The notes under the pieces are model-generated. The model did not search any database. It saw only the letters and a list, made by a program, of their open reading frames with translations, and was not told where the DNA came from. Of a DNA stretch of 64,000 bases, positions 24,665 to 34,477 are shown piece by piece. The DNA comes from Sphingomonas sp. ATCC 31555. Lineage in GTDB: Bacteria; Pseudomonadota; Alphaproteobacteria; Sphingomonadales; Sphingomonadaceae. The position numbers were made by a program, and so were the translations under genes. Where the stretch lies: contig NZ_ALBQ01000021.1 of assembly GCF_000282895.1 (NCBI RefSeq), positions 124,001 to 188,000 on the forward strand. Reading direction: 5' to 3'. The first letter of the stretch is position 1. Every line of letters starts with the position of its first letter.

Positions 24665-24759
24665 GTCATCCCGGCGAAAGCCGGGATCCAGACGCCATTC
24701 GCTATCAGCAAGAGCGGCAACGTGGGCCCCATTGGATCCCGCCTTACGTCGGGATGACG
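24665..24759. repeat. GTCATCCCGGC-type intergenic inverted repeat
   Basis: The left arm, 24665-24691, reads GTCATCCCGGCGAAAGCCGG and continues with GATCCAG; it contains its own short palindrome CCGGC-GAAA-GCCGG. The right arm, 24733-24759, is a partly decayed inverted copy (GGATCCCGCCTTACGTCGGGATGACGG). This pattern is a widespread dispersed repeat of alphaproteobacterial chromosomes. It separates ruvC from the sdh operon. Confidence 0.7.
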
Positions 24760-24785
24760 GCTGGAGCGAAGTGTGTCCACCGCGC

Positions 24786-24819
24786 AAACAAAAAGGCCGG
24801 AGCGTCGCCGCCCCGGCCT
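24786..24819 (-). terminator. Rho-independent terminator of the sdhCDA operon
   Basis: On the minus strand AGGCCGG pairs with CCGGCCT around a GC-rich loop and is followed by TTTTTGTTTG. It begins 24 bases after the sdhA stop, so the operon ends there without sdhB. Confidence 0.75.
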
Positions 24820-24842
24820 CCTTGAACCCATCCGCAATCGGA

Positions 24843-26645
24843 TCAGTACACCCGCTTCTTCGGCTTGATATAGTCGATTTCGTCGGTCAGCGTGTATTCG
24901 TGAACCGGGCGGTAGTCGATGTCGGTCTTGCCGCCCTTGCCGCCCCAACCGTCGAATGTCGCGATGGTGTGCTTCATCCAGGTCGCGTCATCACGCTCGG
25001 GGAAGTCCTCGTGCATGTGGGCGCCGCGGCTTTCCTTGCGGTTGATCGCGCTGCGGATCGTCACCATCGCCTGGCCGAGCAGGTTGTCCAGCTCGAGCGT
25101 CTCGACGAGGTCGGTGTTCCAGATCAGCGAGCGATCGCTGACATGGACGTCCTGGAAGCCGGCATAGACCTGCTCCATATGCGCGACGCCCTCGGCCATC
25201 AGCTCCTCGGTGCGGAACACGGCGCAGTGGCGCTGCATCGTCTTCTGCATGTCGGCGCGGATCTGCGAGGTGCGGGTGCCGCCATTCGCGTTGCGGAAAT
25301 GGTCGAGCCGGCCCAGCGCCATTTCTTCCGAGCCCTTTGGCAGCGGGTGATGCGCGGTGTTCGGCTTGATGATGTCGACGATCCGCTTGCCGGTCGCGCG
25401 GCCGAACACGACAAGGTCGATCAGCGAATTGGAGCCGAGGCGGTTGGCGCCGTGCACCGAAACGCAGGCCGCTTCGCCGACAGCAAACAGGCCGGGGACC
25501 ACCGCATCCGGATTGCCGTCCTTCAGATGGACGACTTCGCCGTGATAGTTGGTCGGGATGCCGCCCATATTATAGTGGACGGTCGGGACCACCGGCAGCG
25601 GCTGGCGGGTGAGGTCGACGCCGGCGAAGACCTTGCCGGTCTCGGTGATGCCGGGCAGGCGCTCTGCCAGGATCTTCGGGTCGATATGGTTCAGGTGAAG
25701 GAAGATATGGTCCTTCTCCTTGCCCACGCCGCGGCCCTCGCGGATCTCCATCGCCATCGAGCGCGACACGACGTCGCGGCTGGCGAGATCCTTGGCGGAC
25801 GGCGCATAGCGCTCCATGAAGCGCTCACCCTCGGAGTTGGTGAGATAGCCGCCTTCGCCGCGCGCACCCTCGGTGATCAGCACGCCCGCGCCGTAGATGC
25901 CGGTCGGATGGAACTGGACGAACTCCATGTCCTGCAGCGGCAGGCCGGCGCGGAGAACCATCGCGTTGCCGTCGCCGGTGCAGGTGTGCGCCGAGGTGGC
26001 CGACTGGTAGACGCGGCCATAGCCGCCGGTCGCCAGCACCACCGCATGGCTGCGGAAGCGGTGGATCGAGCCGTCGTCCATGCACAGCGCGATCACGCCG
26101 CGGCACTCGCCATTCTCCATGATCAGGTCGAGCGCGAAATATTCTATGAAGAAGTCCGCGTCGTACTTCAGGCTCTGCTGGTACAGCGTGTGCAGCATCG
26201 CATGGCCGGTACGATCCGCCGCGGCGCAGGTGCGCTGCGCGGGCGGGCCTTCGCCCATGTTCTGCATCATGCCGCCGAACGGGCGCTGGTAGATCTTGCC
26301 TTCGTCGGTGCGGCTGAACGGCATGCCGGCATGTTCGAGCTCGTACACCGCGGCCGGAGCCTCGCGCGTCAGATACTCGATCGCGTCCTGGTCGCCGAGC
26401 CAGTCGGAGCCCTTGACGGTGTCGTACATGTGCCAGGTCCAGTGGTCCGGACCCATATTGCCCAGGCTGGCCGCGATGCCGCCCTGCGCCGCGACGGTGT
26501 GGCTGCGGGTGGGGAACACCTTGGTGATGCAGGCGGTTTTCAGGCCGGCCTGCGCCACTTCCATCGTCGCGCGGAGGCCCGAGCCGCCCGCGCCGACAAC
26601 GACGGCGTCATAGATATGGTCGATGATCTTGTAGGCGGCGGGCAT
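24843..26645 (-). CDS. sdhA: Succinate dehydrogenase flavoprotein subunit
   Basis: 600 residues, the normal size. It has the FAD-binding N-terminus ([15 protein letters not shown]), covalent-flavin His49 in [38 protein letters not shown], the active-site Arg region [23 protein letters not shown], and the C-terminal [15 protein letters not shown]. It oxidises succinate to fumarate at the cytoplasmic face of the inner membrane. Its start overlaps the sdhD stop by one base. A terminator follows and sdhB is not adjacent, which is unusual for an sdhCDA cluster. Confidence 0.97.
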   Translation of the reverse strand: MPAAYKIIDHIYDAVVVGAGGSGLRATMEVAQAGLKTACITKVFPTRSHTVAAQGGIAASLGNMGPDHWTWHMYDTVKGSDWLGDQDAIEYLTREAPAAVYELEHAGMPFSRTDEGKIYQRPFGGMMQNMGEGPPAQRTCAAADRTGHAMLHTLYQQSLKYDADFFIEYFALDLIMENGECRGVIALCMDDGSIHRFRSHAVVLATGGYGRVYQSATSAHTCTGDGNAMVLRAGLPLQDMEFVQFHPTGIYGAGVLITEGARGEGGYLTNSEGERFMERYAPSAKDLASRDVVSRSMAMEIREGRGVGKEKDHIFLHLNHIDPKILAERLPGITETGKVFAGVDLTRQPLPVVPTVHYNMGGIPTNYHGEVVHLKDGNPDAVVPGLFAVGEAACVSVHGANRLGSNSLIDLVVFGRATGKRIVDIIKPNTAHHPLPKGSEEMALGRLDHFRNANGGTRTSQIRADMQKTMQRHCAVFRTEELMAEGVAHMEQVYAGFQDVHVSDRSLIWNTDLVETLELDNLLGQAMVTIRSAINRKESRGAHMHEDFPERDDATWMKHTIATFDGWGGKGGKTDIDYRPVHEYTLTDEIDYIKPKKRVY

Positions 26646-27037
26646 CAGGCAGCCACTCCGGTGGAGGTGAAGGCAATCTTCAGGATGGCGAAGATCGCGA
26701 GCACGCGAACGGTGATCGTGAAATATTCGAGCAGGACGATCAGCACGAAGCGCGTCTCGTTGTGCTGATAGTCCTCGATCACGACCTGCAGGCCGTGACG
26801 GAAGTGGAAGGTGACGCTGAGCACCAGGAGGATCAGCGGCACGGCGACCAGCGGCTGTGCGATCCAGCCGGCGACGGTCGCGTAATCATAGGCCGGCAGC
26901 AGGGCGATCGAGACGATCAGCCATAGCACCAGCAGCAGGTTCGATCCGGCGGAAACCTTGTGCTTCCACCATTCGCTCGCGCCTTCATGCGCAGAGCCGA
27001 GGCCGCGGACGCGACCGAGCCGGGTTCCGTTACCCAT
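26645..27037 (-). CDS. sdhD: Succinate dehydrogenase membrane anchor subunit SdhD
   Basis: 130 residues with three membrane helices. Recognisable features are the N-terminal [17 protein letters not shown] and, in the second helix region, [18 protein letters not shown], which carries the haem b ligand His and the conserved Asp-Tyr of the quinone site. It anchors SdhAB to the membrane with SdhC. It overlaps sdhC by eight bases and sdhA by one. Confidence 0.93.
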   Translation of the reverse strand: MGNGTRLGRVRGLGSAHEGASEWWKHKVSAGSNLLLVLWLIVSIALLPAYDYATVAGWIAQPLVAVPLILLVLSVTFHFRHGLQVVIEDYQHNETRFVLIVLLEYFTITVRVLAIFAILKIAFTSTGVAA

Positions 27038-27452
27038 GGGCCTTCTCCAGAAGCACGACCCAGAAGATCGCAGTGGCGACGATGCTGAACGCGAAGGTGC
27101 TGAGCGCGCTGCGCTTGTTGGCGCGCAGCTCGAAATTCGCGCCGGCGTCGAGGAACAGGTGTCGGGTGCCCGAGGCCATGTGCTGGAGGAAGGACAGGCT
27201 CAGGCCGATCCCTACCACATAGCCCAGGATGTTTAGCTGGCCATTCTGCAGCGTGAACACGTTCTGGAACGTCGCATAGGCATCTGGGCCATAGGCCAGC
27301 GCGACCAGCCACCAGACGAACAGGCCGGTGCCCACGGTCGCCATGCCGGAGCCGGTGGCGCGGTGGAGGATCGAGACCGCCATATGCGGTCCCCATTTGT
27401 AGATGCCGAGATGCGGCGACAGCGGTCGTGCCGTGTTGCGGACGTTGGCCAA
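27030..27452 (-). CDS. sdhC: Succinate dehydrogenase cytochrome b556 subunit SdhC
   Basis: 140 residues starting at a TTG (27452) with an AGGA ribosome site seven bases upstream; the sequence ANVRNTARPLSPHLGIYKWG is the family N-terminus, so the TTG is probably right. Later motifs: SILHRATGSGMATVGTGLF with the quinone-site Ser/Arg, and SFLQHMASGTRHLFLDAG with the haem ligand His. First gene of the sdhCDA operon; the 210-base space to the divergent chemoreceptor gene must hold its promoter, but no clear -35/-10 pair is evident. Confidence 0.93.
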   Translation of the reverse strand: MANVRNTARPLSPHLGIYKWGPHMAVSILHRATGSGMATVGTGLFVWWLVALAYGPDAYATFQNVFTLQNGQLNILGYVVGIGLSLSFLQHMASGTRHLFLDAGANFELRANKRSALSTFAFSIVATAIFWVVLLEKAHG

Positions 27453-27662
27453 CGATAAATCCTTTCGGTCGACGCGGGCTTCCTTAATCCCGCAGGACGA
27501 GGATGCAAGACGGATTGCCCTTAGGTTCAGCCGGGCGGTGGACGCAAGATATTGTCGTGCGGCGATAGCAGCTGCGCTCCTAACCGCCCCTTAACCACTG
27601 AACCGGCATAGCTTCGGGCTAACGCGGCCGAAGCCCGGCCGCCGACCGGGGATGAGAATTAG

Positions 27663-29033
27663 GTGAGCGATTCGATATCCACCCATCCGTTTGCCGCGGC
27701 GGGCACGATGAGCGCGCGGATCGAAATGGCGGCGCGGTTGCACGTGTTCGATTTTGACGGGTCGTTGCTTCAATCGAGTCGCGTCTGCTGGGAAGTGCTG
27801 GAGCCGGAGATCGAGGCGGTGTCCGCTGCCTATTGGCACCAATGGGTGCGCTGCTTCCCCGAGGAGCGCGACTGGGCGCCAGCGGATGCCGCGAAGATGA
27901 TCGATGTCGGCGTGGTGTTCCTGCGCAACCGCTTCCTCGACACCCAAGGCAAGACCTGGATCGAATCGATCGAGCGATCGGTCGCCGCCGCTTATGAGGC
28001 GGGCGTGCAGCCGATGGCGCTGCTGTCGATGATCAGCGCGAGCGATCGGGCTGCGTTGGAAGTGCTGCTCCGCCGGGTCGGCGGCACCGATCCGCGCCTG
28101 CCGTCGCTGCTCGACACGCTGATGCGCCTGTCTGCGCTGGAGGCGGATATCACCGTCGAGATCTACAACATGTTCCGCGAGCACAGCGCTCAGGTCGCGC
28201 GCGACCGGCTGGCGAGCGAGTTCCGCGATTCGATCGGCGCGACGGTCGAGCGTGCCACCCGCGAGGGCGACGAGTTGCGCGGCCAGGCGGCGCACACCTC
28301 GGCGTCGGCACGCGGCATGCTCGGCAAGGCCAGCGAAGTCGCCGCCGCCGCCGAGCAGTCGGCGGTGGCGATGCGCGAGGCGGCGATGACCGCGGCCGGG
28401 CTGATCCGTGCGATCGAGGATGCGCGCACCGAAGTCGAAGCCGCCGCCGCGATCGCCACGCGCGCGTCGTGCCAGGCGAGCGAAGCGGTGGGGATGAGCG
28501 AGATGCTGTCCGATCACGCCAAGTCGATCGAATCGATCCTGGGCCTCATTCGCGACATTGCCGGGCAGACCAACCTGCTCGCGCTCAACGCGACCATTGA
28601 GGCCGCCCGCGCCGGCGATGCCGGCCGCGGCTTCGCCGTCGTCGCGCAGGAAGTGAAGAGCCTCGCCAACCAGACTGCCCGCGCCACCGACGATATCGCC
28701 GCCAAGATCGCCGCCATTCAGTCGGCGACGCGCTCGACGGTGGATACCAGCGCCTCGATCCGCACCACGGTGTCGGAAGTGCAGGAAAGCGCCAACCGCA
28801 TTCGCAGCGCGATGGAGGTGCAGGCGCAGACGGTCACGGCGATCACCGCCGCGGTCGACGAAACCGCGCTCGCGGCCGATTCGATGTCCGCCACGATCAG
28901 CGCGATTCGCGAGGATACCGAAGCCGTCGCGTCCGAAATCGACCGGGTCGGTCAGGGATTTGCGGCGCTCGACGCCCAGCTCGGCGCGCTGAAGGGCCGC
29001 GCTGGCGATTTCGTTGCCAAGGTCGCGGCTTGA
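27663..29033 (+). CDS. Soluble methyl-accepting chemotaxis protein, first of a tandem pair
   Basis: 456 residues from GTG 27663. It has no membrane segment and no HAMP domain. Residues about 20-185 form an all-helical sensor region with a length and helix pattern reminiscent of globin-coupled sensors, but the expected proximal His before GVQP is Ala ([11 protein letters not shown]), so haem binding is doubtful. Residues about 215-420 are the MCP signalling hairpin with the tip [36 protein letters not shown]. No C-terminal methylation-enzyme pentapeptide is seen, and no che genes are nearby. The next gene is a paralogue; of the 204 signalling residues compared by eye, 195 are identical. Confidence 0.9.
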   Translation: MSDSISTHPFAAAGTMSARIEMAARLHVFDFDGSLLQSSRVCWEVLEPEIEAVSAAYWHQWVRCFPEERDWAPADAAKMIDVGVVFLRNRFLDTQGKTWIESIERSVAAAYEAGVQPMALLSMISASDRAALEVLLRRVGGTDPRLPSLLDTLMRLSALEADITVEIYNMFREHSAQVARDRLASEFRDSIGATVERATREGDELRGQAAHTSASARGMLGKASEVAAAAEQSAVAMREAAMTAAGLIRAIEDARTEVEAAAAIATRASCQASEAVGMSEMLSDHAKSIESILGLIRDIAGQTNLLALNATIEAARAGDAGRGFAVVAQEVKSLANQTARATDDIAAKIAAIQSATRSTVDTSASIRTTVSEVQESANRIRSAMEVQAQTVTAITAAVDETALAADSMSATISAIREDTEAVASEIDRVGQGFAALDAQLGALKGRAGDFVAKVAA

Positions 29034-29044
29034 GGGGACAGTCC

Positions 29045-30406
29045 ATGTTGGCCATGCTGGAATTCGAAGCGCGCAGCGGTCCGCGATCGCCCGAGGAATG
29101 GCTCGCCGATTATGACTGGGACGGTACGATGCGCGCCGCCTGTGCCGACATCGCTGTCCTGCTCGCCGACGGGGATGCGCACCAGGAGATCGCCCGCGGC
29201 TGCCAGGTCCGGCTGCGGACGACCCCGCTGGGCGCCCGGCTGCTCGACGCCTTTGGGCAGGAGGCGCATGCCGAAGGCGCTGCGACTTATAGCCGCGTCA
29301 AGTTCGAGCAGGCGTTCGGCGACGCCTGGTCGCGAATGATGTGCGACTATGCGGCGGAAACCAATCGGCTCGGCGTGCCCTTGTCGATCGTGATTGCCCA
29401 GTTCGCCCATGGTCATTCGCTCACCATCGAGGTGCTGCGCCGGAAGCTGGAAACGGAGCCGGAGCGCCTGGCACGCCTGTGCGATGCGATACAGCGCCTC
29501 GCCATGGCCGAGGTGGACCTGATGGCGACGCATCTCGACGCCCTCCACGCCGAAGCCTTGCACGACGAACGGCGGGTGCGATCGGATCAGTTCCGCGCCA
29601 GCATCGCCGAATCGATCGAAGGCGCGACGATGCTCGGGAACCGCATTCGCGTACAGGCGCAGGGCGCGTCGGGTGCGGCGCGCGGCATGCTCGGCAAGAC
29701 GAGCGAAGTCGCCGCAGCCGCCGAGCAGTCGGCCGTGGCGATGCGCGAAGCGGCCATGACCGCGGCCGGCCTCATCCGCGCGATCGAGGATGCACGCACC
29801 GAAGTCGAAGCCGCAGCCGCGATCGCCACGCGCGCGTCGGGTCAGGCGAGCGACGCGGTGGGGATGAGCGAGACGCTGTCCGATCACGCCAAGTCTATCG
29901 AATCGATCCTCGGCCTCATCCGCGACATCGCGGGGCAGACCAACCTGCTCGCGCTTAACGCCACCATTGAGGCCGCGCGTGCCGGCGATGCCGGCCGCGG
30001 CTTCGCTGTCGTCGCGCAGGAAGTGAAGAGCCTCGCGAACCAGACTGCCCGCGCCACCGACGATATCGCCGCCAAGATCGCAGCGATCCAGTCCGCCACC
30101 CGATCGACCGTGGACACCAACGCCTCGATCCGCACCACCGTCGCCGAAGTGCAGGAAAGCGCCGATCGAATCCGCCGTGCCATGGAAGTCCAGGCACAGA
30201 CCGTCACCGCGATCACCGCCGCGGTCGACGAAACCGCGCTGGCAGCGGATTCAATGTCGGCGACGATCGGCGCGATCCGCGAGGATACCAAGAACGTCAC
30301 CGACGATATCGATCGGCTGCAGCACGACGTTACCGAGGTCGACGATCGTCTGAATCAGCTCCGCGCTGCGGCGGATAGCTTCTCGGCGGCGGCGGAGGCA
30401 GCATGA
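29045..30406 (+). CDS. Soluble methyl-accepting chemotaxis protein, second of a tandem pair
   Basis: 453 residues from ATG 29045, six bases after an AGGGGA ribosome site; a TTG at 29030 overlapping the previous stop is an alternative. Again no membrane segment or HAMP. The N-terminal sensor region (residues about 20-180) is very different from the first copy, but has the same all-helical layout and the analogous turn [13 protein letters not shown], again without the haem His. The signalling domain from [11 protein letters not shown] on is almost the same as in the first gene. It ends [17 protein letters not shown]. The two genes arose by duplication with sensor divergence or by later conversion of the signalling part. 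Confidence 0.9.
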   Translation: MLAMLEFEARSGPRSPEEWLADYDWDGTMRAACADIAVLLADGDAHQEIARGCQVRLRTTPLGARLLDAFGQEAHAEGAATYSRVKFEQAFGDAWSRMMCDYAAETNRLGVPLSIVIAQFAHGHSLTIEVLRRKLETEPERLARLCDAIQRLAMAEVDLMATHLDALHAEALHDERRVRSDQFRASIAESIEGATMLGNRIRVQAQGASGAARGMLGKTSEVAAAAEQSAVAMREAAMTAAGLIRAIEDARTEVEAAAAIATRASGQASDAVGMSETLSDHAKSIESILGLIRDIAGQTNLLALNATIEAARAGDAGRGFAVVAQEVKSLANQTARATDDIAAKIAAIQSATRSTVDTNASIRTTVAEVQESADRIRRAMEVQAQTVTAITAAVDETALAADSMSATIGAIREDTKNVTDDIDRLQHDVTEVDDRLNQLRAAADSFSAAAEAA

Positions 30407-30424
30407 CCGCCTCCGCCCAGGGGA

Positions 30425-31168
30425 TCAGGCCAAGGCGCGGCGATAAAAGGCGAGGGTGATCGCCATCGACTGAAGGAACAGCGCCGGATCGTAGCGCGGC
30501 CCCTCGTCGCGCAGGAAGGCGTGCTGCGCGTTCAGCTCGTGCCATTCATAGGCGATGCCATGCGCCTCCAGCCCCGCGCGGATCGCCTCCCGCCCGGCAA
30601 AGGGGATGTGCGGATCCTGCCGGCCCCAGACGAACAGCATTTCGGCCTTGAGATCGGCCATGCGGGCGAGGCTGTCATCGGCCTTGCCTTCGCCCAGCGT
30701 ACCCGAATGGATGTCGGTAGGATAGAAGCACGCCGCCGCCGACACGCGCGGGTCGAGCGCGGCGCGGTAGGCGAGGTGCCCGCCCAGGCACACCCCGAAA
30801 CTGCCCAGCCTGCCGTTGCACGCCGGATGCGCGGCGAGCGCGGTGAGCGTGGCGGCGGCATCGGCGTCGAACGCGGCGACGGGCTTGGTGAACTTCAGCG
30901 CATTGCCGCGATCGGTGCCGGCCGGGTCATAGGCAAGCACGGTGCCGGCGGGCTCATATTCGTGATAGACCTCGGGCACGGCGACGACATGGCCATTCCC
31001 CGCCAGCATCGCCGCCAGCCGCCGGATGGGTGCTGTGACCTGGTAGATCTCGGAATAGAGGACGATGCCGGGGAAGGTGCCTTCCACCGCCGGGCGGAAC
31101 CAGTGAATCCGCATCGCGCCGCTGCCGGGGACGGGGACGTCCGTGGTTTCGTCGCTGCGCAGGATCAT
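30425..31168 (-). CDS. Dienelactone hydrolase family protein
   Basis: 247 residues from ATG 31168 (AGGGAG site upstream; an in-frame extension of 11 codons is unlikely). Alpha/beta hydrolase with a Cys nucleophile in SFGVCLGGHLAYRAA, the acid in LFVWGRQDPHIPF, and the catalytic His in LNAQHAFLRDEGPRYD. N-terminal MRIHWFRPAVEGTFPGIVLYSEIYQVTAPIRRL is typical. Members hydrolyse lactones or related esters; the real substrate is unknown. Cytoplasmic, single gene, convergent with the MCP pair. Confidence 0.9.
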   Translation of the reverse strand: MILRSDETTDVPVPGSGAMRIHWFRPAVEGTFPGIVLYSEIYQVTAPIRRLAAMLAGNGHVVAVPEVYHEYEPAGTVLAYDPAGTDRGNALKFTKPVAAFDADAAATLTALAAHPACNGRLGSFGVCLGGHLAYRAALDPRVSAAACFYPTDIHSGTLGEGKADDSLARMADLKAEMLFVWGRQDPHIPFAGREAIRAGLEAHGIAYEWHELNAQHAFLRDEGPRYDPALFLQSMAITLAFYRRALA

Positions 31169-31273
31169 CGCGGGCTCCCTGGGGTGCCGGAGGAGGGGCA
31201 CCGATCGGCGCTGCCGTAGCGTGTGTGGTGGCCGAGGGGAAAGGGCTGGCCGGCGAATTCTGGTGGTTAGCGG

Positions 31274-31561
31274 TCATTCGGCCTTTTCTGGCGTAGCACT
31301 CTTAAGCAGTGGAGTTTCGCCGCTCAGGTCCGCCCAACCGGAGTATTTGTGCCACTTATTCTGCTCTCGCCGTTGCCATGAGCAGGACATCTGGGTGTCT
31401 ACCATTCCGACACAGCCAATAGCTGCGACGTTACGCCTTTCAACACTGCGGCCTTCGAATTTGGATACTGCCGCAGCCCAAACGTCGGGACCCATCCACA
31501 CCCGCAGAAGCTCATCGTCTTGACCGATTGCGGACGCCCAGAGGAACAATACGGCCAACAT
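31274..31561 (-). CDS. Small hypothetical protein, lower GC than surroundings
   Basis: 95 residues. It begins MLAVLFLWASAIGQDDELL, which could be a short signal peptide cleaved after IGQ, followed by RVWMGPDVWAAAVSKFEGR and a Trp- and Cys-containing second half (MVDTQMSCSWQRREQNKWHKYSG). The predicted mature part would have few cysteines and a basic end. Codon use and base composition look AT-richer than the neighbours, which hints at transfer. An AAGGAT sequence lies ten bases before the ATG. No family recognised; a real gene is likely but not certain. Confidence 0.5.
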   Translation of the reverse strand: MLAVLFLWASAIGQDDELLRVWMGPDVWAAAVSKFEGRSVERRNVAAIGCVGMVDTQMSCSWQRREQNKWHKYSGWADLSGETPLLKSATPEKAE

Positions 31562-31749
31562 ATCCGATCCTTTGTCGATAATCTGTGATTATACTCGCCC
31601 GCGCATTATGAGCGCAATATCGGACAGCTGTGGAGTATGGGCGCAAGCCCAACGTCCTCTATTGGGGCGAGAGCCGCCGGTCCATGACGGCATTTTAACG
31701 CCGCTGCTCCATGGTGACGCGCCCCCGCGCCCGCGCTAGGGCTGCGCCC

Positions 31750-32454
31750 ATGACTACCCATATCCTCCTCACCGGCAGCAGCCGGGGCATCGGTGCGGCG
31801 ACGGCGGCGCTGCTTGGGCAGGACGCGCGCGTGACGCTCGTCGGCCAGGGCACGCGCAGCGGCATTCCCGCCGACTTCACCGATCCCGCCGCCCCGCAGG
31901 CGCTCTGGCAGAAGGCGCTCGACGCGCTCGACGGCCGGATCGACGTGCTGATCAACAATGCCGGCATCTTCGAGGCCAATCCGCTCGATGCCGATCACGA
32001 CGATTGGGTCGGGGGCTGGGAGCGCACGATGCGCGTCAACCTTACCGCCTCGGCCGAATTGTGCCGGCTCGCGGTGCGCCACTGGCAGGCGCGGGGCAGC
32101 GGCGGCCGGATCGTCAATGTCGCCAGCCGCGCCGCCTATCGCGGCGACAGCCCGGCGCACTGGCATTATGCCGCCTCCAAGGCGGGCATGGTCGGCATGA
32201 CCAAGTCGATCGCGCGCGGCTATGCGGGCGAGGGCATCCTTGCCTTCGCGATCTGCCCCGGCTTCACCATGACCGGCATGGCCGAGGACTATCTGGCGAG
32301 CCGCGGCGGCGACAAGCTGCTGGCCGACATCCCGCTCGGCCGCGTGGCGAGTCCGGAGGAGATCGCCGCCATCGCCAGATTCTGCGCGCTCGATGCGCCC
32401 CCCTCGATGACCGGTGCGGTCCTCGACGCCAATGGAGCCAGCTATGTCCGCTGA
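31750..32454 (+). CDS. SDR-family oxidoreductase
   Basis: 234 residues from ATG 31750 (MTTHILLTGSSRGIG); an upstream in-frame extension is Arg-rich shadow. NAD(P)-binding TGSSRGIGAAT near 8-18, NNAG near 75, the Ser in NVASRAAYRGDS, and the catalytic Tyr/Lys in HYAASKAGMVG. The proline-glycine block ICPGFTMTGMAEDYLA is typical. General 3-oxoacyl-ACP-reductase-like member, substrate unknown. The stop overlaps the prmA start region (prmA ATG at 32444), so the two are translationally linked. Confidence 0.88.
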   Translation: MTTHILLTGSSRGIGAATAALLGQDARVTLVGQGTRSGIPADFTDPAAPQALWQKALDALDGRIDVLINNAGIFEANPLDADHDDWVGGWERTMRVNLTASAELCRLAVRHWQARGSGGRIVNVASRAAYRGDSPAHWHYAASKAGMVGMTKSIARGYAGEGILAFAICPGFTMTGMAEDYLASRGGDKLLADIPLGRVASPEEIAAIARFCALDAPPSMTGAVLDANGASYVR

Positions 32455-33385
32455 GATCGATAGCTGGAAGGTCAGTCTGCCCTGCACCCGCGCCGAGGCC
32501 GAGGCGATCGACGCGGGCACGATCGAGATCGACGCGGTGCTGATGACCACCGAGACGGTGGAGGACGATGTCGAGCATTGGCGGCTCGACGCCTATCTGG
32601 AGCAGGAGCCCGATGCGGCAATGCTCGCGGCGCTCAAGGCGCTGGTGCCGAGCGCGGGCGATGTCGAGCCCGAGGTCGAGGCGCTGACCGCGCAGGACTG
32701 GGTGACGCTGAGCCAGGAAGGGCTGGAGCCGATCCGCGAGGGCAGGTTCGTCGTGCATACCAGCGCGCATCCGCTTGCGGCGCCGGCGGGAGGGCGCGCC
32801 TTTCTGATCGACGCCGGACGGGCGTTCGGCACCGGCCATCATGCGACCACCTCGGGTTGTCTGGCGATGCTCGACGGGCTGGCGGCGAAGCGCTTCGCCA
32901 ACATCATCGATATCGGCACGGGCACCGGCCTGCTGGCCTTTGCCGGCGCGCATCTCTGGCCCGATGCGGCGGTCATGGCGACCGACATTGATCCCGCCGC
33001 CGTCGAGGTGACGCGCGAGAATGCGGCCGCCAACGGCATTGCCGGCGTGGCGCTAGTGGTGGCGGACGGCGCCTTGTCCGACGCGATCACGGCGCGCGCA
33101 CCATATGATCTGGTGATTGCCAACATTCTTGCCGGGCCGCTGGTATCGATGGCGCCCGAACTGGCAGCGATCGCGGCGCCGAACGCCACGATCGTGCTTG
33201 CCGGCCTGTTGGAGACGCAGCGCAGACAGGTGGTGGCGGCGTTCGAGGCGTGCGGCTGCACGCTGGAGGCCATGGATCGCCGCGGGGACTGGACGATCCT
33301 GCGGCTGGTGGCGGGCGCCGTGCGCTATGTCCCCTCCGCGCCGCCCGACCCCAAGGGCCGCGACGGCTGGGCGCTGGACATCTGA
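32444..33385 (+). CDS. prmA: Ribosomal protein L11 methyltransferase
   Basis: 313 residues from ATG 32444 (GGAG site). The N-terminal domain binds L11. The methyltransferase half has GRAFGTGHHATTSGCLAMLDGL, the SAM-binding motif IDIGTGTGLLAFAGAHLWP, ATDIDPAAVEVTRENAAANGI, and DLVIANILAGPLVSMAPEL containing the Asn-Ile-Leu motif. It trimethylates ribosomal protein L11. The start overlaps the end of the SDR gene by 11 bases. Confidence 0.93.
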   Translation: MSAEIDSWKVSLPCTRAEAEAIDAGTIEIDAVLMTTETVEDDVEHWRLDAYLEQEPDAAMLAALKALVPSAGDVEPEVEALTAQDWVTLSQEGLEPIREGRFVVHTSAHPLAAPAGGRAFLIDAGRAFGTGHHATTSGCLAMLDGLAAKRFANIIDIGTGTGLLAFAGAHLWPDAAVMATDIDPAAVEVTRENAAANGIAGVALVVADGALSDAITARAPYDLVIANILAGPLVSMAPELAAIAAPNATIVLAGLLETQRRQVVAAFEACGCTLEAMDRRGDWTILRLVAGAVRYVPSAPPDPKGRDGWALDI

Positions 33386-33394
33386 CCCCGTTCC

Positions 33395-34261
33395 TCAGGC
33401 CTTGCGGTGCGCATAGGCCTGGGTGCCGTGGGTAATCACCCGATCGCCGGGTAGGATCGCGGCGATCGGGATGTCCGGCTGGGGCAGGATCTCGGCGTAG
33501 AGCGGCGCGAAGTCGGTCTCCACCGTCTGGCGGAGCAGGTCCTCAAAGCTCGGGATGACGAAATAGTTCTGCTGGAAATCGTCGATGCGATAGTCGGTCC
33601 GCATCACGCGCTTCATGTCGAATCCGATGCGATTGGGGCTGTCGCTGTCGAGCGCGAACATGCTTTCCGCCGAGCTGGAAACGATGCCGGAGCCGTAGAT
33701 GCGCAGCCCGTCGGCCTCCTCGACCAGGCCGAATTCCACCGTGTACCAGTAGAGCCGCCCGAGCTGCTTGAGCGCTCCCAGCTCCAGCGCGCGCATGCCC
33801 CCGCGGCCATAGGCTTCCAGATAATCGGCGAACACCGGATCCGCGAGCATGGGGACATGACCGAAGACATCATGAAAGACGTCCGGCTCGCGAATATAAT
33901 CCAGCTGCTCAGGCGGGCGGATGAAATTGCCGGCGACGAACCGGCGGTTTGCCATGTGATCGAAGAAGACGTCGTCCGGCACCAGCCCGGGGACAGCGAC
34001 GACGCGCCAGCCGGTCAGGCGCATCAGCCGATCCGACAGCTCTTCGAAATCTGGGATGCCGGAATCTGACAGCCGCAGCGCCTCCAGACCTTTCAAATAC
34101 GCCGAGGAGGCACGCCCGGGCAGCAGCTTTGCCTGGCGGGCGAACAGCGTGTCCCAGGTCGCATGTTCCTCCGCCGTATAAGAATTCCAGCCCTGCGGAA
34201 TCGTCCAATCCGGTGCGGCCCCTTCGGGTGGGTGGTCCAGCACGTGTGTTTCCTTGTCCAT
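33395..34261 (-). CDS. phhA: Phenylalanine 4-monooxygenase
   Basis: 288 residues from ATG 34261; the frame runs further upstream with no support. Bacterial phenylalanine hydroxylase core: SGIPDFEELSDRLMRLTGWRVVAVPGLVP, iron ligands His-His in REPDVFHDVFGHVPML, Glu ligand in YWYTVEFGLVEE, and SSSAESMFALDSDSPNRIGFD. It hydroxylates phenylalanine to tyrosine using tetrahydropterin. The pterin dehydratase PhhB is encoded 16 kb away at 16933. Convergent with prmA, with only nine bases between the stops. Confidence 0.95.
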   Translation of the reverse strand: MDKETHVLDHPPEGAAPDWTIPQGWNSYTAEEHATWDTLFARQAKLLPGRASSAYLKGLEALRLSDSGIPDFEELSDRLMRLTGWRVVAVPGLVPDDVFFDHMANRRFVAGNFIRPPEQLDYIREPDVFHDVFGHVPMLADPVFADYLEAYGRGGMRALELGALKQLGRLYWYTVEFGLVEEADGLRIYGSGIVSSSAESMFALDSDSPNRIGFDMKRVMRTDYRIDDFQQNYFVIPSFEDLLRQTVETDFAPLYAEILPQPDIPIAAILPGDRVITHGTQAYAHRKA

Positions 34262-34477
34262 GGCACGGGCATAGCATTGCGCTGATTGCGGTGAAATGCC
34301 GGGGAATATCTTGCTGCGCCGGAGTGCGACGGGGTCCATTCCGCACATCGCGATCGCAACGGTTCGCCGCATTTGCGCCCTTTTCGCATTACGCTTTCGG
34401 AACAAACGCCGCACTGGTCGATTGCCGACACCGAAAAAGCAGCCGCTTTTCCGAATGTACCAACGACAGGGCGATAG

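Noticed and set aside
24663..26768. A 701-codon plus-strand frame over sdhA, with similar long frames opposite pyk (18758-20428), acs (42571-44250), the M13 gene (44649-46703) and the M16 gene (52394-54592)
   Set aside because: High GC leaves few stops on the reverse strand. The frames have Arg/His/Gly/Ala-rich, patternless translations, and each lies exactly opposite a well supported gene.
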